Part shown: positions 9,760-18,120 of the stretch, piece by piece
How the letters are laid out: every line of letters begins with the position of its first letter
Position numbering within the stretch: position 1 is the stretch's first letter
DNA from: Candidatus Protochlamydia naegleriophila
GTDB taxonomy: Bacteria; Chlamydiota; Chlamydiia; Chlamydiales; Parachlamydiaceae
DNA: 64,000 nt
NCBI RefSeq assembly: GCF_001499655.1
Contig: NZ_LN879502.1
Span: 434,001-498,000, forward strand
Reading direction: 5' to 3'
Position numbers and translations under genes: made by a program
The notes under the pieces: model-generated
Told to the model about the DNA's origin: nothing
Databases searched by the model: none
Seen by the model: the letters and a program-made list of their open reading frames with translations, nothing else

Positions 9760-11208
9760 TTAACGGGCAATTCCTTGCGCCAATTTTTCCACGATTTGGG
9801 TCACTTTTTGCAAAACAGTTGCGGCTGATTGGTAGAACTGCTGGAAAACGAATTGGTAATTGCGCACATTTTCCTTCTCTGTATCATTCAACGATTGCGC
9901 TGCTTTGATCGCTTGCGTGATGCGGTCTTGAATTGCTCCTGCGTCATTTGATGAGCCGGCCCCTGCCTTTTGATCCTGATTATCTATGATCCACTTAGAA
10001 ACAGCCGCCTTAAGTTGGGCTGGACTAGATGTTGCCGTCAGGTTTTTAAAGGCGTTGCTGATGTCGTTACACACCTTATAAATAAAATTGGCAAGCGTTC
10101 CTTCTACAGAGCGCGAGTTCTCTGGAGAAATGAGTTCCAAATCGAGCAAGCGTTGATAGAGTTTTTGTTTGGCGGCCAATAATTCAGTTGCTGCCGTGCT
10201 TGTGGGGGTCGCTGTTGGAAAGACTTGGCGGAACTGGGCGCTGGCTACAACTTTGTAAACTCTCGTGTAGTACTCGAGTGTTAAGTTTTGAGTACTGCTA
10301 CTTTTTCCGCTCCCTGATGATGAGCTCCAATCGGCTGTCAAAACGCTGTTCATGATGTTAGAAGCACCGACGAACTTGGCCATTTCGGCGCTAAAGGTCG
10401 TATTCGGATTATTAGCAGCAGTATTCAGTGCTGCGTTCCGGCTGGTATTATAGGAATTGGTGAAATTTCTCATCTGACCGACGAGTCCATTCATATCAGA
10501 ATCAGCTTTTCCACTCGTAATTTGGTTGAATACGTTTTGGATTTGAGCAACCGCTGCCGAAGGAATTTGGTTATCGTTGCCGGGAGGAAAAGCAAAGTCG
10601 CCTCTGTTGGTCACGGTAATCTGGTTGGAAATTCCTTGAATGATTGTCAACGAATCCAGGATCCCTTGCGTCGTTTTCAAACTCTGTTCGAGATTTTTGA
10701 ACTTAATGGCGAGCAAATCGTTACCCTGTTTGACGTATTCGAGCTCCACCATGCTCTGTAAGGTCCGAGTTGAACTTGTCGACACGCTTCCGGCTGCATT
10801 CATGATTTGCTGAACGCCGAATCCCGCCAGGCTTTGCCAGCTCTCTAATAGGGGGACCTTATCGGCAGCTTGATAAGAGGTATCCAACATGATACCGCCA
10901 GCCTTCAAAGACTTGAGAACAAACTCCAAGTTGGTCGCCATTTCGGATGTCATGTAAAACGTCAAAGGAGGATTGCCATCCGTTACCCCGTTTTTAGCCA
11001 AATCGCGCAATTGATTGAGTGCATTGATCAATTTGTCAAAATCGGCAGCTGAAAGGGGGGTAGAACTCGCATCTGAATTGCTACTGCGCCGATTAAAGAT
11101 CTCATTCAAAATGGCAATATTATCCAGATACTTTTTTAAAACGGATCCGCTCGTGTACTCTGCTCGGTTCGAGGGGACCGTTCCAATTCCATCAATAGTT
11201 AAATCCAT
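9760..11208 (-). CDS. Candidate CopD-like or secreted protein, paralog A (482 aa)
   Basis: This protein is paralogous to the 11388-12635 product. Shared blocks include RTLQSM-x-x-LEY, SL-x-x-IQ-x-ISNQI, AKQKL-x-x-x-LL-x-LE, GTLAN, QDRI and FQ-x-FY-x-SA near the C-terminus. It carries an extra Asn/Ser-rich insert of about 70 residues near 225-300. No long membrane segment is visible. AAGGAG six bases upstream supports ATG 11208. Position upstream of an LcrH-CopB pair suggests a secreted component, but I cannot assign a function from motifs. Confidence 0.65.
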   Translation of the reverse strand: MDLTIDGIGTVPSNRAEYTSGSVLKKYLDNIAILNEIFNRRSSNSDASSTPLSAADFDKLINALNQLRDLAKNGVTDGNPPLTFYMTSEMATNLEFVLKSLKAGGIMLDTSYQAADKVPLLESWQSLAGFGVQQIMNAAGSVSTSSTRTLQSMVELEYVKQGNDLLAIKFKNLEQSLKTTQGILDSLTIIQGISNQITVTNRGDFAFPPGNDNQIPSAAVAQIQNVFNQITSGKADSDMNGLVGQMRNFTNSYNTSRNAALNTAANNPNTTFSAEMAKFVGASNIMNSVLTADWSSSSGSGKSSSTQNLTLEYYTRVYKVVASAQFRQVFPTATPTSTAATELLAAKQKLYQRLLDLELISPENSRSVEGTLANFIYKVCNDISNAFKNLTATSSPAQLKAAVSKWIIDNQDQKAGAGSSNDAGAIQDRITQAIKAAQSLNDTEKENVRNYQFVFQQFYQSAATVLQKVTQIVEKLAQGIAR

Positions 11209-11387
11209 ACCATACTCCTTAAAATTCTTAACGGCTTCGACCTGAAAGCGTTCGGAAGGAGAGGCAAAATATCAAGCCAGTAGCTACCTTTCGAAGAGTT
11301 AAAGTCGTTGAAAATGATTAAAATCCTCTTAATAATATTATATTAATTAAATTTTAAATATCAACCCTCTGTTATTGCTTTTTAAAA

Positions 11388-12635
11388 TTATTGTTTAGTT
11401 ATTCCACGATTAATTTTATCAAAAATATTTCCTAATACTTGAAGCATGCTGGCTGCTGATTTATAAAATTCTTGGAAAATAAATAGGTATCTGCGTACAT
11501 CTTCGCGTTGCCCCTCCTCCAAGTTTTGTCCGGTTTTGAGGGCGGTGGAGATGCGATCTTGAATTTGCCCGGCAGTTCCTTGTCCTCCCGTTTCATCGAT
11601 TCTTTGATCTTGGCTATCCATGATCCACTTCTTGACAGCGGAAAACAGCTGATTTTGCAAATTGGGATTGCCGGTCATTGCAATGCCGGAAAAGGCGGCG
11701 CTAATATCTTTGATGACTTGAAAGACTGCATTGGCAAGCGTGCCGCTGGCATTGCGATTGTTTGTAGGGCTAGTCCCTTCGAGAGCTAGGAGCTGATTCC
11801 ATAGTTTTTGTTTCGCGTTGAGCAGTTGCTCTGCGGCATTGGCAACGGGAACGGCGGAAGGAAAAATTTGGTTGAAGTAAGCGCTCGCAGCTTGCTTATA
11901 AGCTTTTTTATAGGCATCCAGGTCGTTAGTTGGGTTGGGCAGAGAGAATTCGGGAAACTTATTGGATACTTGGATCTGGTTGGAGATATTTTGGATAGCT
12001 GTCAGAGACTGCAAAATTTGTTGGGACAAACTTAATGCGTCTTGCAAGTAGCCGAGTTTTCCAGCCATTTGCTCGTTGGCGACTCCAATGTATTCGAGCT
12101 GCAGCATGCTTTGCAACGTTCGCCCGGGCGAGGCGGCGACAGTGAGATCCGAGACGATACCTGTCCCTGGATTTGTAATTTTGACTGTATATTGTGAAGC
12201 CGTTAATTGAAGACCTAAGGCTGCATTTAAAGGGCCCAGTACATCAATTTGAAAATTGGTCAGATACTGCCAATTTTGAAGAGTCGCAACCTTATCGGCA
12301 GTCGAAAGAGGGGGAGCATTCGGATCAGGAGGAATGTTGACGATCGCTAGAGTCCGCATGATGTCATTTAAATGAGTGACCATGTCCTGATTCATGAAGC
12401 TCTTAAATGTCTCGACACCATTGGTATCGGTCGCACCATTTTTAGCCAAATCTTTAAGACTTGCGATTTGGTTTAAAATGATATCGTAATCGGTCGCTGT
12501 CAGGGTAGAGGGATCTTTTGTAAAAATGTTTTTCAGAGGAATAATCAGATCCGTGTATTTTTGCAATACATTGAGACTGTAATATTCCGTGAGGCTGACA
12601 GAGGCGGCTCCTATTCCTATAATGGCCACTTCCAT
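11388..12635 (-). CDS. Candidate CopD-like or secreted protein, paralog B (415 aa)
   Basis: The first residues (MEVAIIGIG) match the opening of paralog A (MDLTIDGIG), and similarity continues to the last helix (FQEFYKSAASML). It lacks the Asn/Ser-rich insert of paralog A. GGAG seven bases upstream supports the start. The family is predicted to be almost wholly helical. The pair arose by tandem duplication, parallel to the duplicated copB and lcrH genes in the same operon. Function is unknown to me; a tip, translocator or effector role is inference. Confidence 0.65.
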   Translation of the reverse strand: MEVAIIGIGAASVSLTEYYSLNVLQKYTDLIIPLKNIFTKDPSTLTATDYDIILNQIASLKDLAKNGATDTNGVETFKSFMNQDMVTHLNDIMRTLAIVNIPPDPNAPPLSTADKVATLQNWQYLTNFQIDVLGPLNAALGLQLTASQYTVKITNPGTGIVSDLTVAASPGRTLQSMLQLEYIGVANEQMAGKLGYLQDALSLSQQILQSLTAIQNISNQIQVSNKFPEFSLPNPTNDLDAYKKAYKQAASAYFNQIFPSAVPVANAAEQLLNAKQKLWNQLLALEGTSPTNNRNASGTLANAVFQVIKDISAAFSGIAMTGNPNLQNQLFSAVKKWIMDSQDQRIDETGGQGTAGQIQDRISTALKTGQNLEEGQREDVRRYLFIFQEFYKSAASMLQVLGNIFDKINRGITKQ

Positions 12636-12733
12636 ACATTCACTCCTTTTGATTGACTCTTATCCGATCGATGATCATTCAATGGGGCGATCTGATAAAA
12701 ATCCTTCATGCATAAAATTAATAGGCATCTTTA

Positions 12734-15676
12734 CTAAACAATAATATCGATCGACTTTTTCCAATTCGAAGGTTCATGTCCTGCATACATAATACCGGTA
12801 CCCGCCGAGTAAATGAGCGAATAGGCGGGATCCATGACCTTAAGGGAAAAGGCGTAAAAGTCTTTGCTTGTCACAATCGTTTCTTTAAACGCTTCTGTTG
12901 TCGCTTCGGCATATTCTTCATTTTGATCGAGCTTCAAATGATAAATTTGGTTGCTGACAGTGTTGACTAATGATAAAGGCGATTTTAATTGCGCTTCATC
13001 ACGAGGATCCGGATTAGGTGTACCAAAAAGAGTTTGAGCAATTTCTTCGGTGATTTGTTTTGCGAGCTGAGTTCCAAGTTGAGGAACCAATAGTTCGGCA
13101 GCCCTTCGTTCTAAAATGGCAACTAGTTGTGCTTGAGTCAATGGGGTAAATGGTGCTGGCGGTACACTTGGCGTGGTATCATCAACTGGCTGTCCGTTAT
13201 TGTTAGTTTGTGGGGTGGAAGTGTTAGTTCGGGTGGTTGAAGTGGTGCTGGTAGGGATGGTTACGTTATCTGCTGACCGTGTATCTGTATTGACTGGATC
13301 TGCTGACCGTGTGTCTGTATTGACTGGTTGCGATGGACGATTGACATTGGATTGAGAAGGTTGTTGAGGAATGGATTGAGAGGGTTGTTGAGGAATGGTC
13401 GGATTTGGGGATGGTGCAACATTGACGTTACTTGGAGGTGGTACAACATTGGCGTTATTGGTTAACTCTGGGGGTTGCAAGGAGCTATTTTGAGCAGAGG
13501 TTAGGATGATATCGCGCAAAACCTCATCGGCAACCACTGAACGCACATTTAGGTCTTGTAAATTGGATTGTAGGTCGGCTCTGAATTGGGTAACTGATGT
13601 CGATTGATTTCCCAGATCTTCAAATGTGCGAGAGACGACTTCTCTTGCAATGGCGTCGGCACGGGCTAGGTCAAAGGCTCTTGAGTCAGATAAAATTAAG
13701 CTCGCCTTGATCGAGTCGACTAAGAGTTGCTGGTTGATGCTATCTTGAGCAATTGATGTAGAAGAAGGTGTCAAAAGGTTTTGATTGACAAGAGAGACTC
13801 CAAGATCAGCCAAGAAGGCTGCCTCATCCTGTGAAAAGCCCTGTGCAATAAAGTTGGCTTGCAGCTGAGCTTGCAAATCGGTGTTGTTTAGTTGAGAGGT
13901 AGCGGACGCTTGGCCTAAGATGGCAGCGGCTAATTCTGGTGGCAATAGAGGTAGCAATAACTGGGCCGATAGCCCAGGTAATCCCAAGGAGGATTCCAGT
14001 AATTTTGTGGAAACAAGTAATAATCCCAAATTAATAGTTGCTGTTAAGGCTTCTAAGTCGGCTGGACTTAAATTCTGCAAGGCAGGAATACCATTCAGGA
14101 AGGTTTGCAATGCATCAGTCGTAAGCCCTTGGCCAGCCAATTCTTGAACGCGATTGGCAAATGAAAGCGCGAACAGTAAGCTTAAAGCGGGACTATCGGG
14201 GGGCAATGAAGAGAGTACGGATAAAACAGGAGCCAGGCTTGGCAATAAGGCGTCTAAGCTATTTCTTCCGATGAGTCCAAGCGATAAAACGAGGACTTGA
14301 TTAGCCACCTCTGCGATTTGATCCTCGGTCAAGTTTAAGTTAAGATTGCGAATGGATTGGGCTAAAGCGGCTTGCCCTAAAATAGCTGTGATATGGGGAT
14401 TGTCCAGGCCAATCGATTGAATGGCTAATGTACCCGCTCCTTGCGTATTGTTAGACGCAATGGGTTGTGCAATGTCGATGATCGTGTTTGGAATGACTTT
14501 ACGACTCAACGGTTTAAAGTTTAAAAGAGGATCGGGAGTGTAATCAACATTCGGATTAAAAATGCTCAGAATTCTCAAAAAACCCCAATATTCGACGTTG
14601 AAAGAGATGACTGAATCGATTGGGGAAACGTTCTTCTCATACATTTTATCATCGATGACAGTGCCGACTGACTGGGTTTCAAAAACTGTTATGGTAGCAA
14701 TATTGCTTACGCTGCGATTATATGCGCCATTTGCCATATCCACAGCGAAGCTGTTAGGGGGAGGAACATTAACTGTAACAGGGCCTTCTCCACTTACATA
14801 CCCAGGAGCGCTTTGGCGTGAACTTAGGCCGGAGTTATTGACTTGATTAGCATTTTGTTGCTTCGAAACGGTAATGCTATATTTGTCTAAATAACTTTGA
14901 AGATCGTTGTCTTTAATGAAGTTGGTCACCCAATTATTGTTTGGCTGTACAGTTTGATTATAAGAATTTGTTGCATTGTTGTAATTGTTAATGGCCGTCC
15001 CTCTTGCAGCCCAATAGTCATTTATCCAATTGACCGAGTTTCGATATCCTTCTGTCAAAGCATTATAAATGCCTTCTTTCCCCTTAGGAACGGTAAAATT
15101 ATCGCCATTCTTTGTAATTCCGTTGTCTTGCAAAGCTTGGACATAGGCATTATACGCATTCCTAAAACTTTGGAAGTTGGACCGGTCTTGGCTATTTTGA
15201 TTGTTCATGTCGTTAATGCGATTATTCTGCGCATCGACTAGGTTTTTCATCGTTGTTGTCTGCGTTTGCAGCTGCGTAGTTTTTTGCATGGCTTCTTTTT
15301 GCGATTCGATGATGGCTGCTGCACGGATACTAAATTGATCGACTAATCCCAATGCTTGCAAACCCGCAGCGCGGCTGTCCTTTTTTCGCGTGACCTGGTC
15401 AATAAAATCGGAGGTGCGAAATTGTTGGTTGAGCTCTACCTTGGCATCGTTGAGAATTTTAAAAAATTCATTGATCGATCCAGAAGTGATAGAAGGGCTC
15501 AGTAAGGTGGGCACACCTACTGTTGGCCCTGAAAAACGCTCATTCAATTCGTCTGTTGTGAACGAACGTATTAGGGAATCTTGAATCGCTGGTGGAAGAC
15601 TTTGAAAAACAGGGCTTTGAATATAAGAGAAAGATTGAAGATTCGATGATCCACCCACGCTGGTAATATCTGACAT
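12734..15676 (-). CDS. Large secreted-type protein with Pro/Gln/Thr linker, first gene of the operon (980 aa)
   Basis: The N-terminal 300 residues are Asn/Gln-rich and helical. The middle (about 390-700) is rich in Leu, Ala and Ser with many LxxLL-like helices. A low-complexity linker of Pro, Gln, Thr and Asn at roughly 742-838 contains two short tandem repeats. A helical C-terminal region of about 140 residues follows. I recognise no enzyme motif. Two ATGs lie at 15682 and 15676; the second is chosen because AAGGAG is seven bases away, against one base for the first. As first gene behind a long AT-rich leader it probably heads the translocator operon. An effector or CopD-type role is conjecture. 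Confidence 0.7.
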   Translation of the reverse strand: MSDITSVGGSSNLQSFSYIQSPVFQSLPPAIQDSLIRSFTTDELNERFSGPTVGVPTLLSPSITSGSINEFFKILNDAKVELNQQFRTSDFIDQVTRKKDSRAAGLQALGLVDQFSIRAAAIIESQKEAMQKTTQLQTQTTTMKNLVDAQNNRINDMNNQNSQDRSNFQSFRNAYNAYVQALQDNGITKNGDNFTVPKGKEGIYNALTEGYRNSVNWINDYWAARGTAINNYNNATNSYNQTVQPNNNWVTNFIKDNDLQSYLDKYSITVSKQQNANQVNNSGLSSRQSAPGYVSGEGPVTVNVPPPNSFAVDMANGAYNRSVSNIATITVFETQSVGTVIDDKMYEKNVSPIDSVISFNVEYWGFLRILSIFNPNVDYTPDPLLNFKPLSRKVIPNTIIDIAQPIASNNTQGAGTLAIQSIGLDNPHITAILGQAALAQSIRNLNLNLTEDQIAEVANQVLVLSLGLIGRNSLDALLPSLAPVLSVLSSLPPDSPALSLLFALSFANRVQELAGQGLTTDALQTFLNGIPALQNLSPADLEALTATINLGLLLVSTKLLESSLGLPGLSAQLLLPLLPPELAAAILGQASATSQLNNTDLQAQLQANFIAQGFSQDEAAFLADLGVSLVNQNLLTPSSTSIAQDSINQQLLVDSIKASLILSDSRAFDLARADAIAREVVSRTFEDLGNQSTSVTQFRADLQSNLQDLNVRSVVADEVLRDIILTSAQNSSLQPPELTNNANVVPPPSNVNVAPSPNPTIPQQPSQSIPQQPSQSNVNRPSQPVNTDTRSADPVNTDTRSADNVTIPTSTTSTTRTNTSTPQTNNNGQPVDDTTPSVPPAPFTPLTQAQLVAILERRAAELLVPQLGTQLAKQITEEIAQTLFGTPNPDPRDEAQLKSPLSLVNTVSNQIYHLKLDQNEEYAEATTEAFKETIVTSKDFYAFSLKVMDPAYSLIYSAGTGIMYAGHEPSNWKKSIDIIV
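13269..13328. repeat. 30-bp tandem repeat inside the linker-coding region
   Basis: Two 30-base units (13269-13298 and 13299-13328) differ at two positions and keep frame, encoding the decapeptide PVNTDTRSAD-type repeat twice. This is a typical slippage-prone linker. Confidence 0.85.
13351..13398. repeat. 24-bp tandem repeat inside the linker-coding region
   Basis: Two 24-base units (13351-13374 and 13375-13398) differ at one position and encode the octapeptide IPQQPSQS-type repeat twice, in frame. Confidence 0.85.
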
Positions 15677-15838
15677 GGCCATTCTCCTTGTGCTATTGTC
15701 TAAGACTTATCTCGCTTCTAGCAGGAAAAAAGCCAATCAAATCTGCAAACGAGATAAATCACTCATTTACGTGTCAGAAAAAATCATTAATCGTTAATTG
15801 TTAAATTAATAATTTCTCTAGGCCCTTATTCTTATTTT

Positions 15839-15868
15839 AGCATAGATTTTATTTAATTACAGTATCAA
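15839..15868 (-). promoter_or_regulatory. Possible sigma-70-type promoter of the type III operon
   Basis: On the minus strand TTGATA (15868-15863) and TATGCT (15844-15839) are separated by 18 bases, about 160 bases before the 980-residue gene. The surrounding leader is very AT-rich, so a chance match is possible. Confidence 0.35.
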
Positions 15869-15905
15869 TTGGCATTTAAATTGGATTAATTAAATTTATT
15901 TTACC

Positions 15906-15950
15906 ATTGACACTTTATGGCTCTCGGATTTAAACATTGACATTTGATGG
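15906..15950 (+). repeat. Two 15-bp direct repeats spaced 30 bp apart
   Basis: ATTGACACTTTATGG (15906-15920) and ATTGACATTTGATGG (15936-15950) match at 13 of 15 positions, exactly 30 bases apart. They lie ahead of the first GNAT gene. They could be operator repeats or the eroded end of an insertion sequence with multiple terminal repeats. TTGACA at 15907 with TTTAAA 16 bases later could also serve as a promoter. Confidence 0.4.
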
Positions 15951-15989
15951 AATCAATTTCTCTTGACAATCATTCAAAGGAGGGATTGC

Positions 15990-16037
15990 TTGAAAGAAAT
16001 GGGTCTACCTTTAAACGCCATTCAGGGTCTAGATTAA
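15990..16037 (+). CDS. Possible 15-codon leader peptide abutting the GNAT gene
   Basis: A strong AGGAGGG lies five bases before TTG 15990, which opens a frame of 15 codons (ATG at 15999 is an alternative start). Its TAA stop (16035-16037) directly touches the ATG of the GNAT gene at 16038, which has no ribosome-binding site of its own. This looks like a translationally coupled upstream frame. Whether it is a peptide gene or only a ribosome-loading device cannot be told. Confidence 0.4.
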   Translation: MKEMGLPLNAIQGLD

Positions 16038-16988
16038 ATGCCTTTCGTGCTCAATAAAATCGCTTTTCCTTTTGCTAGTGTTGACCAGATTAAATTTTTT
16101 CAAAACGCCTTTTTTCAAAGTCTGAGGAGTTCCTCGGTTCGCTCTGTTTTACAAAGTTTGGAGACAGAAAACAAGCATTATGTTGCCTTTGAAGCAAGAA
16201 TTGAGGGGCATTTGGTGGGACTTGTTTTGGCTGAGGTATTTGCGAGTAATCGGACTGGTCAATTTTATCTTCTCTTTGTAGAAGAGGGGTATCGTGGTCA
16301 GGGAATTGGGCAAGCCTTGTTTACTTGCATGCAAAATTTTTTGGTTAAGGAAGAAAAGGTTTTTGCCATTGGCCTTGAGTACGAAGAGGGGACTCCTCAT
16401 ACGCAGGCGATGGAGAAGATATTAGCTCATCATCACTGGACAATTCCTTCTGTTTATCTTTTGCGCTGTCATTTTGACTCTTATCATTTTGATCCCAAGT
16501 GGCTTTATCTGCCTTTTAACTTGCCTGCCAATATGGAATTCTTTCAGTGGCAGGATTTGACGGCACAAGATAGAGAGGATCTTCAGAAAATAAAAGAGGG
16601 AAAAGGGTTGAATCCTCTCCTGTGGCCGTTTCGAGAAGAGAGCACAATCGATCTTCTGACTAGTGTCGGGTTGCGCAGAGACAATCAACTTGTTGGCTGG
16701 AGCATTACCAATCGTTTAGGAGATACTATCCGCTACTCGATTCTTTACGTTGAAAAAGAGCTTCAAGCATTGGGCTATGGCATTCAGCTTCTCATTGAAT
16801 CTATCCGTCAGCATGATCGCCTCATGCATGGCGATAATCCAGCTCCAAGAGCTTTATTTGAAATTGTTTTGTCCCAAATTAATGCAACATGGACAAGATT
16901 TGTTGAAAGACGCTTAGTTCCTTACTCGACGAAAGTAGACAGAATGAAATGGGCGTTAAAGTTCTTTAATGAAAATATCCCTCTATAG
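16038..16988 (+). CDS. GNAT-family N-acetyltransferase, copy 1
   Basis: The 316-residue product has the GNAT acetyl-CoA loop at about residues 92-102 (EGYRGQGIGQALF), preceded by the beta-strand that carries LVGLVLAEV. The C-terminal half (about 190-316) repeats a weaker GNAT-like pattern (QLVGWSITNR ... YGIQLLIESIR), so the protein may be a double-GNAT. The substrate is not visible. It is a clear paralog of the convergent gene at 17003-17920, with only 14 bases between the two stops. Its translation may depend on the short frame just upstream. Confidence 0.82.
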   Translation: MPFVLNKIAFPFASVDQIKFFQNAFFQSLRSSSVRSVLQSLETENKHYVAFEARIEGHLVGLVLAEVFASNRTGQFYLLFVEEGYRGQGIGQALFTCMQNFLVKEEKVFAIGLEYEEGTPHTQAMEKILAHHHWTIPSVYLLRCHFDSYHFDPKWLYLPFNLPANMEFFQWQDLTAQDREDLQKIKEGKGLNPLLWPFREESTIDLLTSVGLRRDNQLVGWSITNRLGDTIRYSILYVEKELQALGYGIQLLIESIRQHDRLMHGDNPAPRALFEIVLSQINATWTRFVERRLVPYSTKVDRMKWALKFFNENIPL

Positions 16989-17002
16989 GCTGCTCGCTGG
17001 AT

Positions 17003-17920
17003 TCAAATGTAGATCTGGATGGCCCATTTCATGCGTTCTACTCTATCTGAAATGGGAATTAACCGTTTTTTCACAAATCGGCGCCATGAGAGATCAATTT
17101 CTTGCAGATTGATTTCAAAGATGGCACGTGGAATCGGCAATTGTTTGTGGAGTCGAATCGATTCTGACAACAGCAGAATGCCATATCCTGAAAATTGGAA
17201 GTCCTTATCGATATACAGGGCCGAATAGCGGAGGGTATCTGGATCCAGGCGGTGGGTAATGCTCCAGCCAATGACTTGGTTTTTGTAGCGAAGCCCAACG
17301 CTTGTTGGAAGATCGATTTGCTTTTCTTCGCGAAAAGGCGATAAATAGGGGAGGAACATTCCCTGATCCCTCATGAAGGCAATTCTCTTTCTTTCCTCTG
17401 CAGTCAAATCTTTCCACTTAAATAATTCCATTTCTGGAGGAAATCGGTTCGCTAAATGAATCCAGCGAGGATTAAAGGCATAGGCATCGAAATGGCACCG
17501 CACGAGGTAGAGCTTAGGAGGGTTCCATTGCCGATGCGCTAAAATTTTTTCAATGGCTGGTGCGTAGGCATCGTTTTTTTCATATTCGAAGCCTAAGGCG
17601 AAGATGTGGTCTTGTTCCTTTAGAGTGGTTTCTAAGCATTGAAAAAGGGCCTGTCCAATTCCCCGCTGTCGATAGTTTTCTTTAACAACCAGTGAATAGA
17701 GTTGGGCGGTTTGATTGATAGAAAAGTATTGTGCCATTGCACACCCTACGAGTTCGCCGTCTAAACGGGCTTCGGTTGCAACCCAATATCCCTCTTCTGC
17801 AGTCAGCTCTTTTAGACGTTCCAAAGCTTGTGGGAGAATCAGACGTTCATAGGCTTTGAACTCTTGAGTATCATAATCTGGAAGGGAAAAACGATTGAGG
17901 ATGAGCATTTTGTCATTCAT
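17003..17920 (-). CDS. GNAT-family N-acetyltransferase, copy 2
   Basis: The 305-residue product has the acetyl-CoA loop ENYRQRGIGQALF near residue 85 and the same two-half architecture as copy 1 (VIGWSITHR and GYGILLLSESIR in the C-terminal half). The two genes are inverted relative to each other and converge, so they arose by an inverted duplication or by inversion after duplication. Substrate is unknown. No operon partner is evident: upstream lies a gap of 200 bases to the clpX terminator. Confidence 0.82.
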   Translation of the reverse strand: MNDKMLILNRFSLPDYDTQEFKAYERLILPQALERLKELTAEEGYWVATEARLDGELVGCAMAQYFSINQTAQLYSLVVKENYRQRGIGQALFQCLETTLKEQDHIFALGFEYEKNDAYAPAIEKILAHRQWNPPKLYLVRCHFDAYAFNPRWIHLANRFPPEMELFKWKDLTAEERKRIAFMRDQGMFLPYLSPFREEKQIDLPTSVGLRYKNQVIGWSITHRLDPDTLRYSALYIDKDFQFSGYGILLLSESIRLHKQLPIPRAIFEINLQEIDLSWRRFVKKRLIPISDRVERMKWAIQIYI

Positions 17921-18079
17921 GAGAATCCTTTTAACTCCACTTGTTTCCTAGGATTGCGGCTTAGGCTTGAGGTTGCGCGTGATTCGATTCACCACTCAGA
18001 CTAAAAGTGTATAACCTATCGCGAATTTTTTGACTTTCGTTTTGGGAAATGGAGTGTAATACAAATGTGGATGAGGGGG

Positions 18080-18113
18080 AAAAATTAGGCGTGCCTTTTG
18101 ATGGCACGCCTAA
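18080..18113 (-). terminator. Intrinsic terminator of clpX
   Basis: On the minus strand TTAGGCGTGCC and GGCACGCCTAA form an 11-bp perfect stem with a 7-base loop, followed by TTTTT. It begins 8 bases after the clpX stop. Confidence 0.85.
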
Positions 18114-18120
18114 CTCTCAA

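Noticed and set aside
8353..15676. Assigning copD to one of the three mid-sized operon proteins
   Set aside because: Layout and position are suggestive but I see no sequence motif that decides it, so no symbol was given.
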